Assembly (NCBI RefSeq): GCF_025370935.1
Contig: NC_133473.1
Coordinates: 20,641,193-20,705,192, forward strand
Length of the DNA stretch: 64,000 nt
Direction: 5' to 3'
Source: Choristoneura fumiferana
Lineage: Eukaryota > Arthropoda > Insecta > Lepidoptera > Tortricidae
The notes beneath the pieces are model-generated. The model saw only the letters and a list, made by a program, of their open reading frames with translations, was not told the origin of the DNA and searched no databases. The translations under genes and the position numbers were made by a program. Shown here piece after piece: positions 53,416-64,000 of this stretch (positions are counted from its first letter, which is position 1; every line of letters starts with the position of its first letter).

Positions 53416-56400
53416 GGGTCAATATATTGATATGAGTGAGTCTCACGGTAGTTTCATGTTAAAAAAAACAACCTCGTTCCATACTTTTGACCTTGAGTGT
53501 AGTTCTAAGTTTGTAATATTAAAATAATGAGTCAAAGTGGAGTTACGTGTTGAAATGAACCTTATTACCGAAACTGTATTCTAACATGTTAGCCATACAT
53601 GCTAGTTTTGTTAATAAATATTACGTAATTTTTACTGTGTTGGTACTTAAGTTCATTTTTGCATGTACGAGGCACGCATAAATGTTACATATCACTAGTT
53701 CTACGTACGCACTGGAAGTAATAAATTATTTTTTATTACCAATCTTTGAGTTTGATTTCTATTGTGTACGTTATAAGAATCATAATCGCATAATCCTGTC
53801 ATCATGATTAGCCATAGCCAAACAATGAGCATGTCTTTGTGACGTCGCCCATAAGCAGCATAAGTGCGAGAGAGAACATGATATGTGCTGTCTCATTTGC
53901 ACGTTTTATTGCGTCATTTGCCGCGAGTCTGCGTAAACTATATGTTTGGTGTGTGAGCCAAAGTGGCAAGATGACGTATGCCTTATTACTAAAGAATTAA
54001 AGTTCAATTTAGGTTATAAGGGGTCCAGAAGTAAAACTGCAGTGTAATTTAATATTTTTTATTACATATTCCATTAGAATACTTTCTATATTATTATTGT
54101 ACATGCTTCCCCGCACGCACCGCCCTCTATCGAGTATGAAACTCTATACACATCCAGAGTCTTAAAGGGGTCTACGCTCATATCTACAATAGTACAAAGT
54201 AAATGCAGCTTGAGGAATCCTGTTCTATGCTACTCGCCTCCCGTAACTATGTGAAGCATTCTATTATTATCTAGAAGCTGAGTCTATGGTAATTTGATGG
54301 TCTATGGTTGTTCGACGATTGATTTCAGCGCCACCTGTCGGTGATTAGTGGTATTATTAAGACTAGTAATGAACTACTTTTAAAGCCACTCGCACGCGTA
54401 TACGGAGGTTTGAAAATGGAACCTTTGGACGTTAAGCTAGATCGCTTTAGAAGTAGTTTTCAAAGCGATATAGCTTAATGAAATGACTGCATGTAATATT
54501 TATCGTTTGTGAATCAATCGCGGATCGACGGTACCCGATGCTAGCCTCTCACTGCCCTCTGCCGATATATTACATATAACCTAGCTTACAGGTATAATTA
54601 TAAATAATTCCAAGCGTAAAGATATGTACAATATTTTTACAGATTACATCCCCAACTTTTAAGTACCTATTTACAAATTAGAATTCTTTATACATTATAA
54701 AAAAGAACAATACCGCTCTAGTTTTATATCACCGCGAAATCAATAACTACATTCACAATAGATAATATATATTTCATTATTAATTAATTTAAATAAAAAT
54801 ACACCTTATAGTTAAATAAAGGATAAGACGTATTACATTACAATGTATTGCTTCGTTTAGTCACATTTTGCAAAAATATCACCATCGTGGGCTCAGCCTC
54901 GCAGCCTGTAGGAGTGGGTTTCCCTCCCGCCACTATATTTTTTGTAAAAAATATCCACGTTCACCTCACTCAGTCAACTAGCTACTTAGTACCTCTAACA
55001 CGGAATAGACACCACAATTTAAATGATACACATTTATGGACATATACTATAAAACTACCGTTGTTAATTACATCTCAACCCCTCGCTGACTTATTAAAGG
55101 AATACACAATCACAAGTGACACTAACTGCGCAAAGATAAGTGAATCACTTTACTGACATAAAAAAAAATTGACGGAGATTTGATCGGGATCACCCTTAAC
55201 TTAACCATTCCAGTTATTAGGGTAGATGTCACCATAAACAACTCTATGACGCAACTCTAGGAAAAAAACAGCTTTCAGCTATTTAGTCCTGAAAGTCGAT
55301 CCCGTGGGCAAATAAGTGATAGCTTCCTATTGTCATTGATTTCAAATATTTAAATTTATACGTAAAATGCCATTAATCCTGTCTAGAGTTTCTATTCTCT
55401 TGAATAACTTTGATTTAATTTACCCTCTGCACGATTCTTTGATGTTGTCTCTGTTTATTTTGTTCGATTAAACAGAAACGGCATCACTGATATATTTGTT
55501 ACATAAAGTAACAGGAACTTAATGATAATCGTGTAATAGACCCTTAGATTTTAAAAGTAAATTCAAAAGATCTTAGTGGCTTAAATCGACTTAGTAGGCC
55601 GAAGGTACAATGAAGTAGCCAAGCTTAAAAATATAGTTTGTCTAGCTTGTCTTTGCGCAGTCAGTGTACGAAAAAAAGTTTTAATTCAGTCTCTAGGAAA
55701 ATGTGCTGCGCTATAAGTCAGCAAGAAGACTACACGGTTACTGTAACACTAATGTAATGATCTTTTATTGCATAACACATGCAGATTGTATGAATCAACG
55801 CTTTGTAACTAAACAAGTTTTATTATTTGTATATTTAATTCAAGAGGCCATTCTAAAGGGTTACTGTATTGCTACTTAGAACTCTGTCGCTCCGAACCGG
55901 GCTCGTCACGCGGCCAGGCGCCCTTCACTACACAAGGTTCCAGAGCGGGTCATTCGATTTCATGTAAGAGGCGTTTTTATAAAAAACATTATAAAATTAT
56001 TGCTTAAATAGTAATAGTATTGCGAAGTAAAAAAGACCTTAGGTCTAATGTTAAAGGAACAACTACGAGATTAATAAAAATAGTATTTACATATAACCAA
56101 ATTATAGTTTGGATAGCATGAGTTATTTGGCTACAATGTGATAGGGCTACATTGATTTCGTGTAAAATAATAATTCTAAGTGACAAGAGTATATCGATAA
56201 AAATATTATTATGTAGGTACTATAAAAATAAATTTAAAAAGGGATAAAAATTGTGATCGCGTTTGAGTATTTTGGTTTATTATGCTCAGTTCGTAATTAT
56301 TATAATATGTTAATTATTAAGGTATCTTTTGACCCGGTACCCTGTTGAGAGTTGTCCATGAGATTCATATCAGTCCGATGGGGTAAAAACTAAAAACAAG

Positions 56401-56678
56401 CTATAACAAGACAAGGGGACAAAAATAATTGACACGCCTAAGTACGCAAAGCGGAGAAACGAACTCTACTATGGCCTATTAAACGTAATTTGTCCAGTAC
56501 CAGATCACACCCAAAATCCTTTCCCTATCTCATTCAGTCCCAACTAGTTCCGCACTACCCATCACAATAGCTCACTCCGAGAATCCTTAAGCTGACACTC
56601 AAACATCAGTCCTATAAAAAATAAATCTAAGACCATTCAAATTCAAAATGGCGTCGAATTATGGCACGTTCAGGAAAA

Positions 56679-57035
56679 TCACGAGCGGTGACGGGAGCGG
56701 CCGCTCTTTCTTCGTTTCCTTCTCCCGTCGCGCACGAACACGATGTTCGCGGGGTCGTCGGCTAACTGCGGGTACTTGGAGACGGAATGGACGTCCCTGG
56801 CCGCCCAGCCATCTACAATCCCGTGAGAGATTAGCTCTTCTTTTTCCTCCTCGGTCCAGGAGCCACGGCCCTCCCAGCCCGCGGCCACGAGCGCCTTTTC
56901 TCTTTCCCACGCTCGCGCGGCCGCCCGCTTATGAGCATGCTTCAGTAGCTTGATCCTTTCTTGTGCTGGATCCACTCCGTAGCGCAGAACGATGACCGCT
57001 TGAGCCGAGCCCTTGCCTACTGCGTGGACTCGCAC
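56679..57035 (-). CDS. Ten-m: Teneurin terminal coding exon
   Basis: 118 residues from VRVHAVGKGSAQAV to the stop, including AHKRAAARAWEREKALVAAG, WTEEEKEELISHG and YPQLADDPANIVFVRD, the conserved C-terminal region from which teneurin C-terminal-associated peptides are described in vertebrates. The acceptor is TTTCTAG. Confidence 0.93.
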   Translation of the reverse strand: MRVHAVGKGSAQAVIVLRYGVDPAQERIKLLKHAHKRAAARAWEREKALVAAGWEGRGSWTEEEKEELISHGIVDGWAARDVHSVSKYPQLADDPANIVFVRDGRRKRRKSGRSRHRS

Positions 57036-60000
57036 CTAGAAAGCGACGAAACTTCAGTACACAGAAAGTAACTTCAGCTAGAAAATCAGTCTTAGGTAGC
57101 CTTTTTTACGACATGGAAATTGATCCAACTCATGATGTTGACCTTCACAAGAAAGTTTTTTAAAATTATAATGATAATTTAAGTTGAGTTAAATTATTGA
57201 ACAAGTGGATAAAATAAATATTTACCTCTAAGCCTTGGTCATTCGTCTCGTCTTGTGACACGTTGAACTTTCCAGATAGCCTCCTCAATTCTTCCATGTC
57301 ATCTCTGATCTTCAGTGAATTGTCCTTCACGAAATAGAACACGTCCTGATCGTGGATGCTGAAGTGGACGTCGAGGAAGTATGAGTTGTTGAAGACGGTT
57401 GTAATAACATCTTCGACGACGCTGTTGGCTCCGTCCGCGACGCTGATGTAAGCCTTGCCGTCCACTCGAGATATGAGGACACCTTCTCCAAAGACACCTC
57501 GTTTGTAGGACACTCGAGGCAGCAGGTTGCGTGTGATCGGCTCCATCTTGAGAAGAGGCGTCGGGACAAAGTCTATGTCTGATAACTTGTCGTTTACCTG
57601 AAGGAAAAGGAGCGATGTCAGCCATTTATCTAAAAAATGAGCAATGAACAATATAACTAAAATTTAAGATAAACTTACCTTCTCAATGATACACTGAAGT
57701 CCAGACATAACACCAAAATCAGGGGCCAATTGCGGAGCTGTCACCGAAGTCATAGGTTGGAAGATCATATCAGTGATATATCGCGAGCCCATCATCTTGT
57801 GCAAGTTGTAACCGTAAAGCTGCAGCCAGCTCGCCAAGTTTGTCATGTACGGGACGTTCTGGTTCTTATTTATAGGGTCGTTGTTCTTAAATCTGTAGAT
57901 GAAGATGTCAGTTGGAAGGCTCAGTTTGGTCGCCAGGTGTTCCCAGCTTGGTGTCATCCATTGCCCGACTATTGGGTCGTACAGTCGGTTGTCCAAGTAC
58001 ACGAGATTTGTATTGTAATCGAAAATTCCGCCGTGGAAATCAACAGGCACGTAGAAGCCTGGATTAGTGTCTTTGATTATCTTTCCGAAAGGACTGCGTT
58101 TGATCTCCTTTATTATTTCACCGTTGACATCAAATACTACAAGCGGTGAGCCGTTGTGATCGGTGGCGACGTAGAATCTCTGGTCTTCCGTCTCGATGCC
58201 AGTGAGGAAGTCTCGCTGGTCGTATAAGAGCCTTACTGTCTTCTCGGTTTTGGGAAAGTGCATGTGGGTGATCAAGTTAGGAGTTTGAGGGTTGGTGTAG
58301 AAGAATTGAGTGATGTTGTTCTTATCGTCTTTCCATGCTACCAGTCGGTTCCTATCGTCATAGTAGTACCACATCTGGAACTTGTCCCTTTCGAAAGCGT
58401 GCACGAACTGTCCTCGCGAGTTGTATCTGTACTTCTGCTCTCCGCGCCTGATAACGAAACCTCGACCATCATAGCTGCTGAATTCGATATCTCCGTATTG
58501 GACGACTCTGTCCCCGATATCATAACCAAGGTATCGCTTTTCTCCGTGCTCAATGACACCAATCACATTACCATTTTCGTCGTAAACGTATTTCCAGTCG
58601 TCTTCAGATCCAACTACTTCCATTAGATGTCCATCGAAGTTGTAGCTAATCCGTTCGCTGGATGATGTATCACCGATTAACATCTTCTTGGACTTGATTC
58701 TGTTCCTCGCATCATATTCAAGTTCCAGGCGGAAGACATCGAACGATTTGATATTCATAAGGACAGTCTTTATTCTACCGTGGTCGTCGTAGTCTGTGAT
58801 CGTGAAGTATTGCTTGCTCGTATCCTGCATCACAGATCTGTTGAAGGTGTTCCTATAGATCCTTAGATCGCTGACTCCTTCGAGAATGCCAAGGTTTTGG
58901 TTGTACTTCAGCCTCAGTTGCGGCATTTCCTTGCTATTGATATTGACGTCAATTGTGGAAAGCCTGGCGTTACCATCGTACTGGTATTTGAGGTGAGCGT
59001 TGTTCAGGCCACTCTTAGAGTTGAATTTCATTTTTTCGTCTTTGAGAATGCCAGCGTGGTATTTGTAATCTTGTTTCAGTTCGTAATCAGGATCAGTTAT
59101 TTCGACGTTCTTTACTAAGTGAGTGTTCTCGTGGTAGACATAACGGATAGCAGATGCGCCAGCCAATATCGTTTCTAATTTTCCGGTCGAATCATAAACG
59201 TACAAAATCTTACCGGACTGGTGGGGGAAAATTTTTGCTAAGATGTGTCCATCGTCGTTGTATAGGATTTCATAAGGATGCCTGTTCATTGGCGAGAAGT
59301 ATTGGTATTTGAAATAGCCTAAGGATGTCATTAGAGCGAAGGTGTGAATGTGGCCTCTTGGAGTAGTGAGGTTCTGGAGGGCACCTGAGTCGTCATAGTC
59401 TAGCAGATAATCGCTACCTCTGGGTGTAGTGACCTTAAGTGGAAGACTTGTGAACATATCCCTGAATGAGTAAGCTAATGACGAACCATCTCCGTATCTA
59501 ATTTCATGCAGTCTTCCTGCTCTGTCGAAGCCGTACGTTTCATTCAGGTCGCCCCATCTCCAACTCGTCAATCGGCTGAACCTGTCATATTCCAGTTCAA
59601 CTTCAGCAAAGATACCATTCCTCGGTCCCCACTTCACTGGCCTGGCAGTCCTGTCATACGTAACATTCAGCAATTCAACCTTATCGTCCATAAACACGGC
59701 TACCGTGGAAGTATCTCTATCATATTCCAGTGTTATTAAGTTTTCTCCATTCACCCTCAGTTTGCGGCCGATCTGCGCGACAGCTTTGCTGCTCTTTCCT
59801 TTATTCGACTGCAGTCTTCGGAGGAAGTATCGCCATTCGAATCTGTTTGCTAAGTCGCCGCCAACTTCAGTCCTCTGTTTCGCAGGCACCGGGTAACTCT
59901 CGCCTAGAATAGGATCGATTTCTGAGAGAATGGTGTACGGAACGGTGTCTGTAGAAATAACGTGTCCCCATGGCATACTGGAGGAAATACTGCCATCCGT

Positions 60001-63000
60001 AGAAATTATGGTCTTCTTCTCGGCTTCACCAACTTTAGTATTCACGGAAGATCCTTTGATAAGAATCGAAATCGGCTTCCTATTGTTTTCGCTTACGAGT
60101 ACCGTGGCACCTTTGAGGCTGAGATCGAAGGTCAGATTGATGATTCTGCCAGTGGGAGTAACAGCCGATGTTAGCCGGCCAAATTCATCGTATTTGTAGA
60201 TGTAGCTGCGACCCGTGCTATCGTATTTTGCTTTGAGCAAGCCAGTGGTGCCGTGGTAGTCGAAAGTAACGTTGAAGTTGTCAGGTGTTCTCAATTCCTG
60301 TAACATTTTCATTCTGGACATCTTGAGTCTACATTTCTGACCCTTCGTGTTCTCTATCGAGTTAACCTGGCTGGAGTAATCTCTCAGTAAGAAGACCTTG
60401 TTGCCAGCTGCATCAGTAACCGTGCTCAGTTTACCATTGCTAGTATTGACGTTATAAGTAAACACATAATTATTTTCTCCAGTAAGAATGTTCTTTGTCA
60501 TGATGTGTTGACCGAATCTATTAAAGATATATATTTCTTGCGTATCTGGTGAATATATCTCGTATTCCCTCGAGCCACTAGCATCTGGTATGCTAGCCAT
60601 AACAGAACGAATTCTATAGTTAGCTTGGTCTGCGATATGGACAATACCGTCAGGACTGACGATAACTGCTGAAATAGTATTAAATTTAGAATTTGAGGCT
60701 AAGAAGTGGTCGGCTTCGAAGCAATCGCAGCCCCTCTCCAAGCAATTACATTTAGATTCCGCGCCGGCGTACAAGGAGATCTTTCCGTCAGTCGTAATAA
60801 GACGCACTCGGTTAATCCTTTGCGAGTCGCTCTCAGCGACATACAAGTCACCAGCTGCTCCGAAGGCGATGCTCTGAGGCATCACTAAGGTAGCATAGGT
60901 CGCTAATTCCATGTCGTACCCAGTAAGTGGTGATGGGCAATGAAGTGGACGGCCCGCGATCACTTTTACTCTGCCATCTGGAGCCATTTGTAGAATCATG
61001 TGGTCATCAATAATGTGCAGGCTGTTATCCAAAGGATTAATGGCGAGTTCTGTCGGCCATCTAAGATGTACTTCCTCAACGCTTAAAGTACCTTCGCACG
61101 GAATCGGTTTCCAATGGGCTCTGTGCATGTGGTTTCCAATGACTGTTGTTATAATGCCATCCCTATCTACCATTCGGATGTTAGTTCCATCGGCGAAGTA
61201 CAGAACGTTGTCGATAGAGACTGCAACTCCTTTGGGATAGGCGAGCTTAGCATCTCTAGCTAATGCTCCATCTCCACAATGCGCCTCGTCTCCCGGAAGA
61301 CATCTCTCACCAGATCCGACGACAGTTTCCCAGTTATGTTCAGGGTCGGAGTAGTCGTTAGTGTTGCGTACTTTGATGATCTGGTGAGACTCCGGGTCAG
61401 AAATGTAAAGCGTTCCGTCCAGAGGTGACAGCGCCATGTGATACCGGTAGGAAACTCGTGTGGCACTGGAAAGATAAGCATACATTTAGTATCAAGTCAA
61501 ATTCAACAGAAGAATGTTGATCGTGGAAGAGGAAATTTACTTACTTTAGTTTGACCACAGTCCACACAGATCCATCGGTCTTGATTTTCCGGACAAGGTT
61601 GAAGTCTCCCACGAAGATGGATCCGTCAGGTGCTGCGGCAAGGGCCACTGGTGCCAGCAGCCGCTGCCGCGTGGCCGCTCCCTCGCAGTCCTGCCCGCAG
61701 TCAAGGCCGCGCTGTCTCCCGTCGCCCATCGTTGTGATAATGAGACGAGGCTTGTGCTTCAGGTAGATATTGGTGCCGTCACCCTTTTGGAGAATACCTG
61801 AAGAATTTGAGGATTTTAAAGCCTGATTTTAAGCACTCAAAACTCTAGGTTATATTATTAGATTTAAAATCTTAATGAAATGAAATGAAATAAATAATAA
61901 GTCCATCATAAAGGTAGGTCTTCGAATTCCTGAGCAAAAAGAACAAAATAAAAACGATTTTTTAACAATTTCTGATTGAGAACTTACCTTCATGGAAATT
62001 ATATCTGTGGTGAATATCCAGATTCCATCCACCGACGTCAGATATGCTCATGTCGTGTCCGCTCAGCTTCGTAGTCTGCACATTCCAGATGATGTCTTTA
62101 CAATCAGTATATTGGTATCCCACTTTCACTAATGCTGTGGTGACTCCGTATACTCTCTGCCGGTACACATTCAGCCTGTTCCACGGATACGTGAATTTAA
62201 TGACGGGGTCTGCTTCGAAGGTCTTCTCGAAGAGAATGCCTTCGATGGTAATTCTCAAGTGGATGAGAGCTAATGTTGGTGGCACTTTTTCTGGCGTCAG
62301 TTGCAACTGGATGGTGGATAGGTAGCCGGCTGCTCTGGAGCTGTGGTAGACAAGGTTCAATCCGGTGCCAGGGATTTGAAGGCTTTCTTGGACCACCTAT
62401 AAAAAAGAATTGCTTTAGTTAGATATAACAGTTTCAAAACGATTTACGGTTCGTTATATATATTAGACGTATAGCAGTCGTAATTTCTTGCGTAGGTATA
62501 TCCATGATCATATTTCATCATGACTTTAGTAATTGCGACAAAATATTGAAAGCTCAATAAAGTTATCTAATCACAGTCTAGTTATGACTTTTTACTCAAC
62601 AAAACAAGAGCTTAATAACATAACCAACTAAAAAAAGTTGGGTTTCTCCTACATTGTCTTTTCAAAGTTCAATATCTCGAAAATTACTGAATCCATCCCA
62701 ATAAATCATACGAGTAAAACCCACCTTAAAGAATCTCGCTTTCATGAAAAAAAAATAGCATCGAAATCGGTCCATCCGTGTCAGACAGACGGACATTTAC
62801 ACCCGTCTTAGCGTGGGGGGTTAAAAAAGATCAAAGCAAGCACCAGCAACACGTTAAGCTCTGCTAAAGAGATGCTTACTTGTGATTCAGCTAGTATGGC
62901 GCTCTTGTCTGGACAGGCTCCCTGGAAGCCGTGCTTCCAGGTGGCAAGCACCACGGGCTTCATGGCGTCGTAGTCGTGAGCCAAGCACGCCTGTGGCGGC

Positions 63001-64000
63001 CCCATGCCGCCTTTCTCGTCCGCTGTCGTCATTATTACTTCGTCGATTATCACAACCTGGAAAAAGCAGAGTTCTCATTTTACAAGTCTTCTTATTATTT
63101 AGGTCTACCTTTGTTTTAGTGTGTGATTTGCTATACTGTGTTTCAGTGTCTCCTATGTGACAGAAAAAGGTGGTGAAAACAATAAAATTGTGATTCCAAG
63201 GGCGTTAGGTAGTAAGGTCTCAGTTCTCAATTTATTTTTTGCCAAGCAATCGTTTTTAAATTCATCAATGTAGGTAGACCTGTATTTTCCCAAGAACACT
63301 CTTCTTAAGCTTTGGTTTCCTAGGATCAGCGCTGCCGTCATAATAGCGGCCATAATAAAGCTGTGAATAACGTCACTAGAACGTTGTCTATGTAAACAAA
63401 ATGACGCGGTTTCCTAGAGAGCGGTAATTGACAACGTTCTCTAGGAAACCAAAGCTTTAAGTCTCATAAAAAAATTTCGTCGTACATTTATGTAAATCGA
63501 AAGTGACGTTTGTTCCGACTAGGTAAACTCCTGACACTTCGCGGCAGCCTTCGTAAAAGTTAGATTCTTATAAAAGACGATAAAACTCCGACAAAACGAC
63601 CGTCGAAGTTTGTTGAGTTGAAATTATAATGCCCCTTTAATCGCCCCGTCGCATGTTTCGGGCCAAAAATTAAATTGCTTCATACGAACTTTGGGTGAAG
63701 TCGTTTGAATTAAAAACGGGCGTCAGAGCAAAGCTGTTTTATTTTAAAGTAGGTAAAGTTGAACTTCGCGCGTGGGACTGAAAATTAATGGATTTGCAGT
63801 TGCTTCAATATTGCCAACTAGCTGATATTTAATCATCTATTATAAAACTTTTGTTACAAATAAGTCTCAAGCCTCGCTTCTAATAAGTTTAAGCCTTAAG
63901 TACTTAAATACACTAGCACAGCACCTAGTTCAAGTGCTTCAAAATTGCTCGTTGATAACTATCTATTTTTTAATGACTGATACTTACCCCTGTTTCACAA
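56679..64000 (-). CDS. Ten-m: Teneurin (Ten-m/Odz type), C-terminal 1784 residues
   Basis: Giant type II cell-surface receptor for neuronal wiring and adhesion. Exons in transcript order: 62880-63056, 61988-62396, 61545-61797, 57679-61465, 57226-57597, 56679-57035; GT-AG, phases consistent. A further exon probably ends at 63988 (CETG then GTAAGT) and runs off the window. Domains in order: the TTR/FN-plug region (KPVVLATWKHGFQGACPDK to HHRYNFHEG), then the NHL beta-propeller with repeats such as GDFNLVRKIKTDG and YVAESDSQRINRVR. The YD-repeat shell follows (many YDxxGR/L units), then the RHS-type core LYDPIVGQWMTPSW (about 1441-1454 of the visible part), and the antibiotic-binding-like and Tox-GHH-like C-terminal domains with the basic tail RRKRRKSGRSRHRS. 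The sequence looks closer to fly Ten-m than Ten-a, from memory. EGF repeats, membrane span and cytoplasmic domain lie outside. Confidence 0.95.
57679..61465 (-). CDS. Ten-m: Teneurin giant exon (NHL propeller end plus YD shell)
   Basis: A single 3787-bp exon, the longest uninterrupted host reading frame here. It begins NATRVSYRYHMALSPLDGT (Asn codon split with the previous exon) and ends GLQCIIEK. It covers the rest of the propeller and the whole YD barrel up to the RHS core. No stop or frameshift. A Met codon 12 bp before its acceptor is intronic and not a start. Confidence 0.95.
63057..63987. other. Teneurin intron with a fold-back MITE
   Basis: The only structure recognised is the fold-back at about 63303-63462: CTTAAGCTTTGGTTTCCTAG at the left and CTAGGAAACCAAAGCTTTAAG at the right. 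The other 700 bp show nothing I can name. Confidence 0.6.
63988..64000 (-). CDS. Ten-m: Probable 3' end of the preceding teneurin exon
   Basis: The minus strand reads TGT GAA ACA GGG followed by GTAAGTATC, a strong donor in the phase needed by the next exon. Only 13 bases are visible, so the call rests on position and phase. Confidence 0.5.

Larger units (their letters stand above)
47273..56678. other. Gene-free, repeat-rich interval between GalNAc-transferase and teneurin
   Basis: No coding exon is recognised. A possible GalNAc-transferase poly(A) signal AATAAA is at 47782-47787. A possible teneurin poly(A) signal (complement of TTTATT) is at 56276-56281, about 400 nt past its stop. Fold-back and SINE fragments are listed separately; 49310-49445 holds the RTE-like SINE tail with GAGAGGAGGCCTGTGCCCAG. 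The rest (for example 49500-50300, 53430-56270) is AT-rich with nothing I can name. Confidence 0.6.

Noticed and set aside
57166..57651. Start of a separate gene at an upstream Met before teneurin exon 57226-57597
   Set aside because: The Met and next residues are intronic; the acceptor TTCAG and phase fit teneurin, and the residues match its C-terminal region.

Overview
This window is animal genomic DNA, almost certainly from a moth or butterfly. Protein-coding genes are split into short exons with GT-AG introns. The introns are full of repeats typical of Lepidoptera: RTE/Jockey-like 3' tails ending in TTTGAA or ATGATG microsatellites, tRNA-headed SINEs and many fold-back MITEs. No operons or bacterial signals are present. 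One run of 10 N (21955-21964) marks a scaffold gap.

Layout. (1) 1-10450: most of a calnexin gene on the minus strand, nine coding exons (455 residues) from the signal peptide to the end of the lumenal domain; the membrane anchor and tail lie to the left of the window. (2) 10450-12040: the sequence upstream of calnexin. (3) 12442-18814: a complete Ty3/gypsy LTR retrotransposon on the minus strand, with intact gag and pol, a tRNA-Leu-type primer site, a -1 frameshift heptamer and LTRs about 99% identical. (4) 20367-21814: two plus-strand exons of an ERMP1-like M28 metallopeptidase, without the rest of the gene. (5) 21871-21964: a tRNA-Arg-type SINE head running into the gap. (6) 21965-33000: a second, nearly identical copy of the calnexin locus (exons 8 partial to 1), differing from the first by small indels and one 1.2 kb repeat insertion. 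This looks like the alternative haplotype joined into the same scaffold. (7) 36684-47272: a complete plus-strand polypeptide GalNAc-transferase (12 coding exons, 602 residues). (8) 47273-56678: gene-free, MITE-rich DNA. (9) 56679-64000: the last 1.78 thousand residues of teneurin (Ten-m type) on the minus strand, including one 3.8 kb exon; its 5' part lies beyond the window.

Calnexin and the GalNAc-transferase both act on secretory glycoproteins and appear to be transcribed divergently from one intergenic region. ERMP1 is also an ER protein, but its fragment may be here only through misassembly. Teneurin is an unrelated cell-adhesion receptor.

Most striking feature: directly after coding exon 4 of the GalNAc-transferase lies an array of 60-bp units, 39121-40165. 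Its founder unit is the exon's own 3' end plus the start of the intron. Each of 17 units carries the same 5' splice site, and splicing at any but the first would add an in-frame stop.
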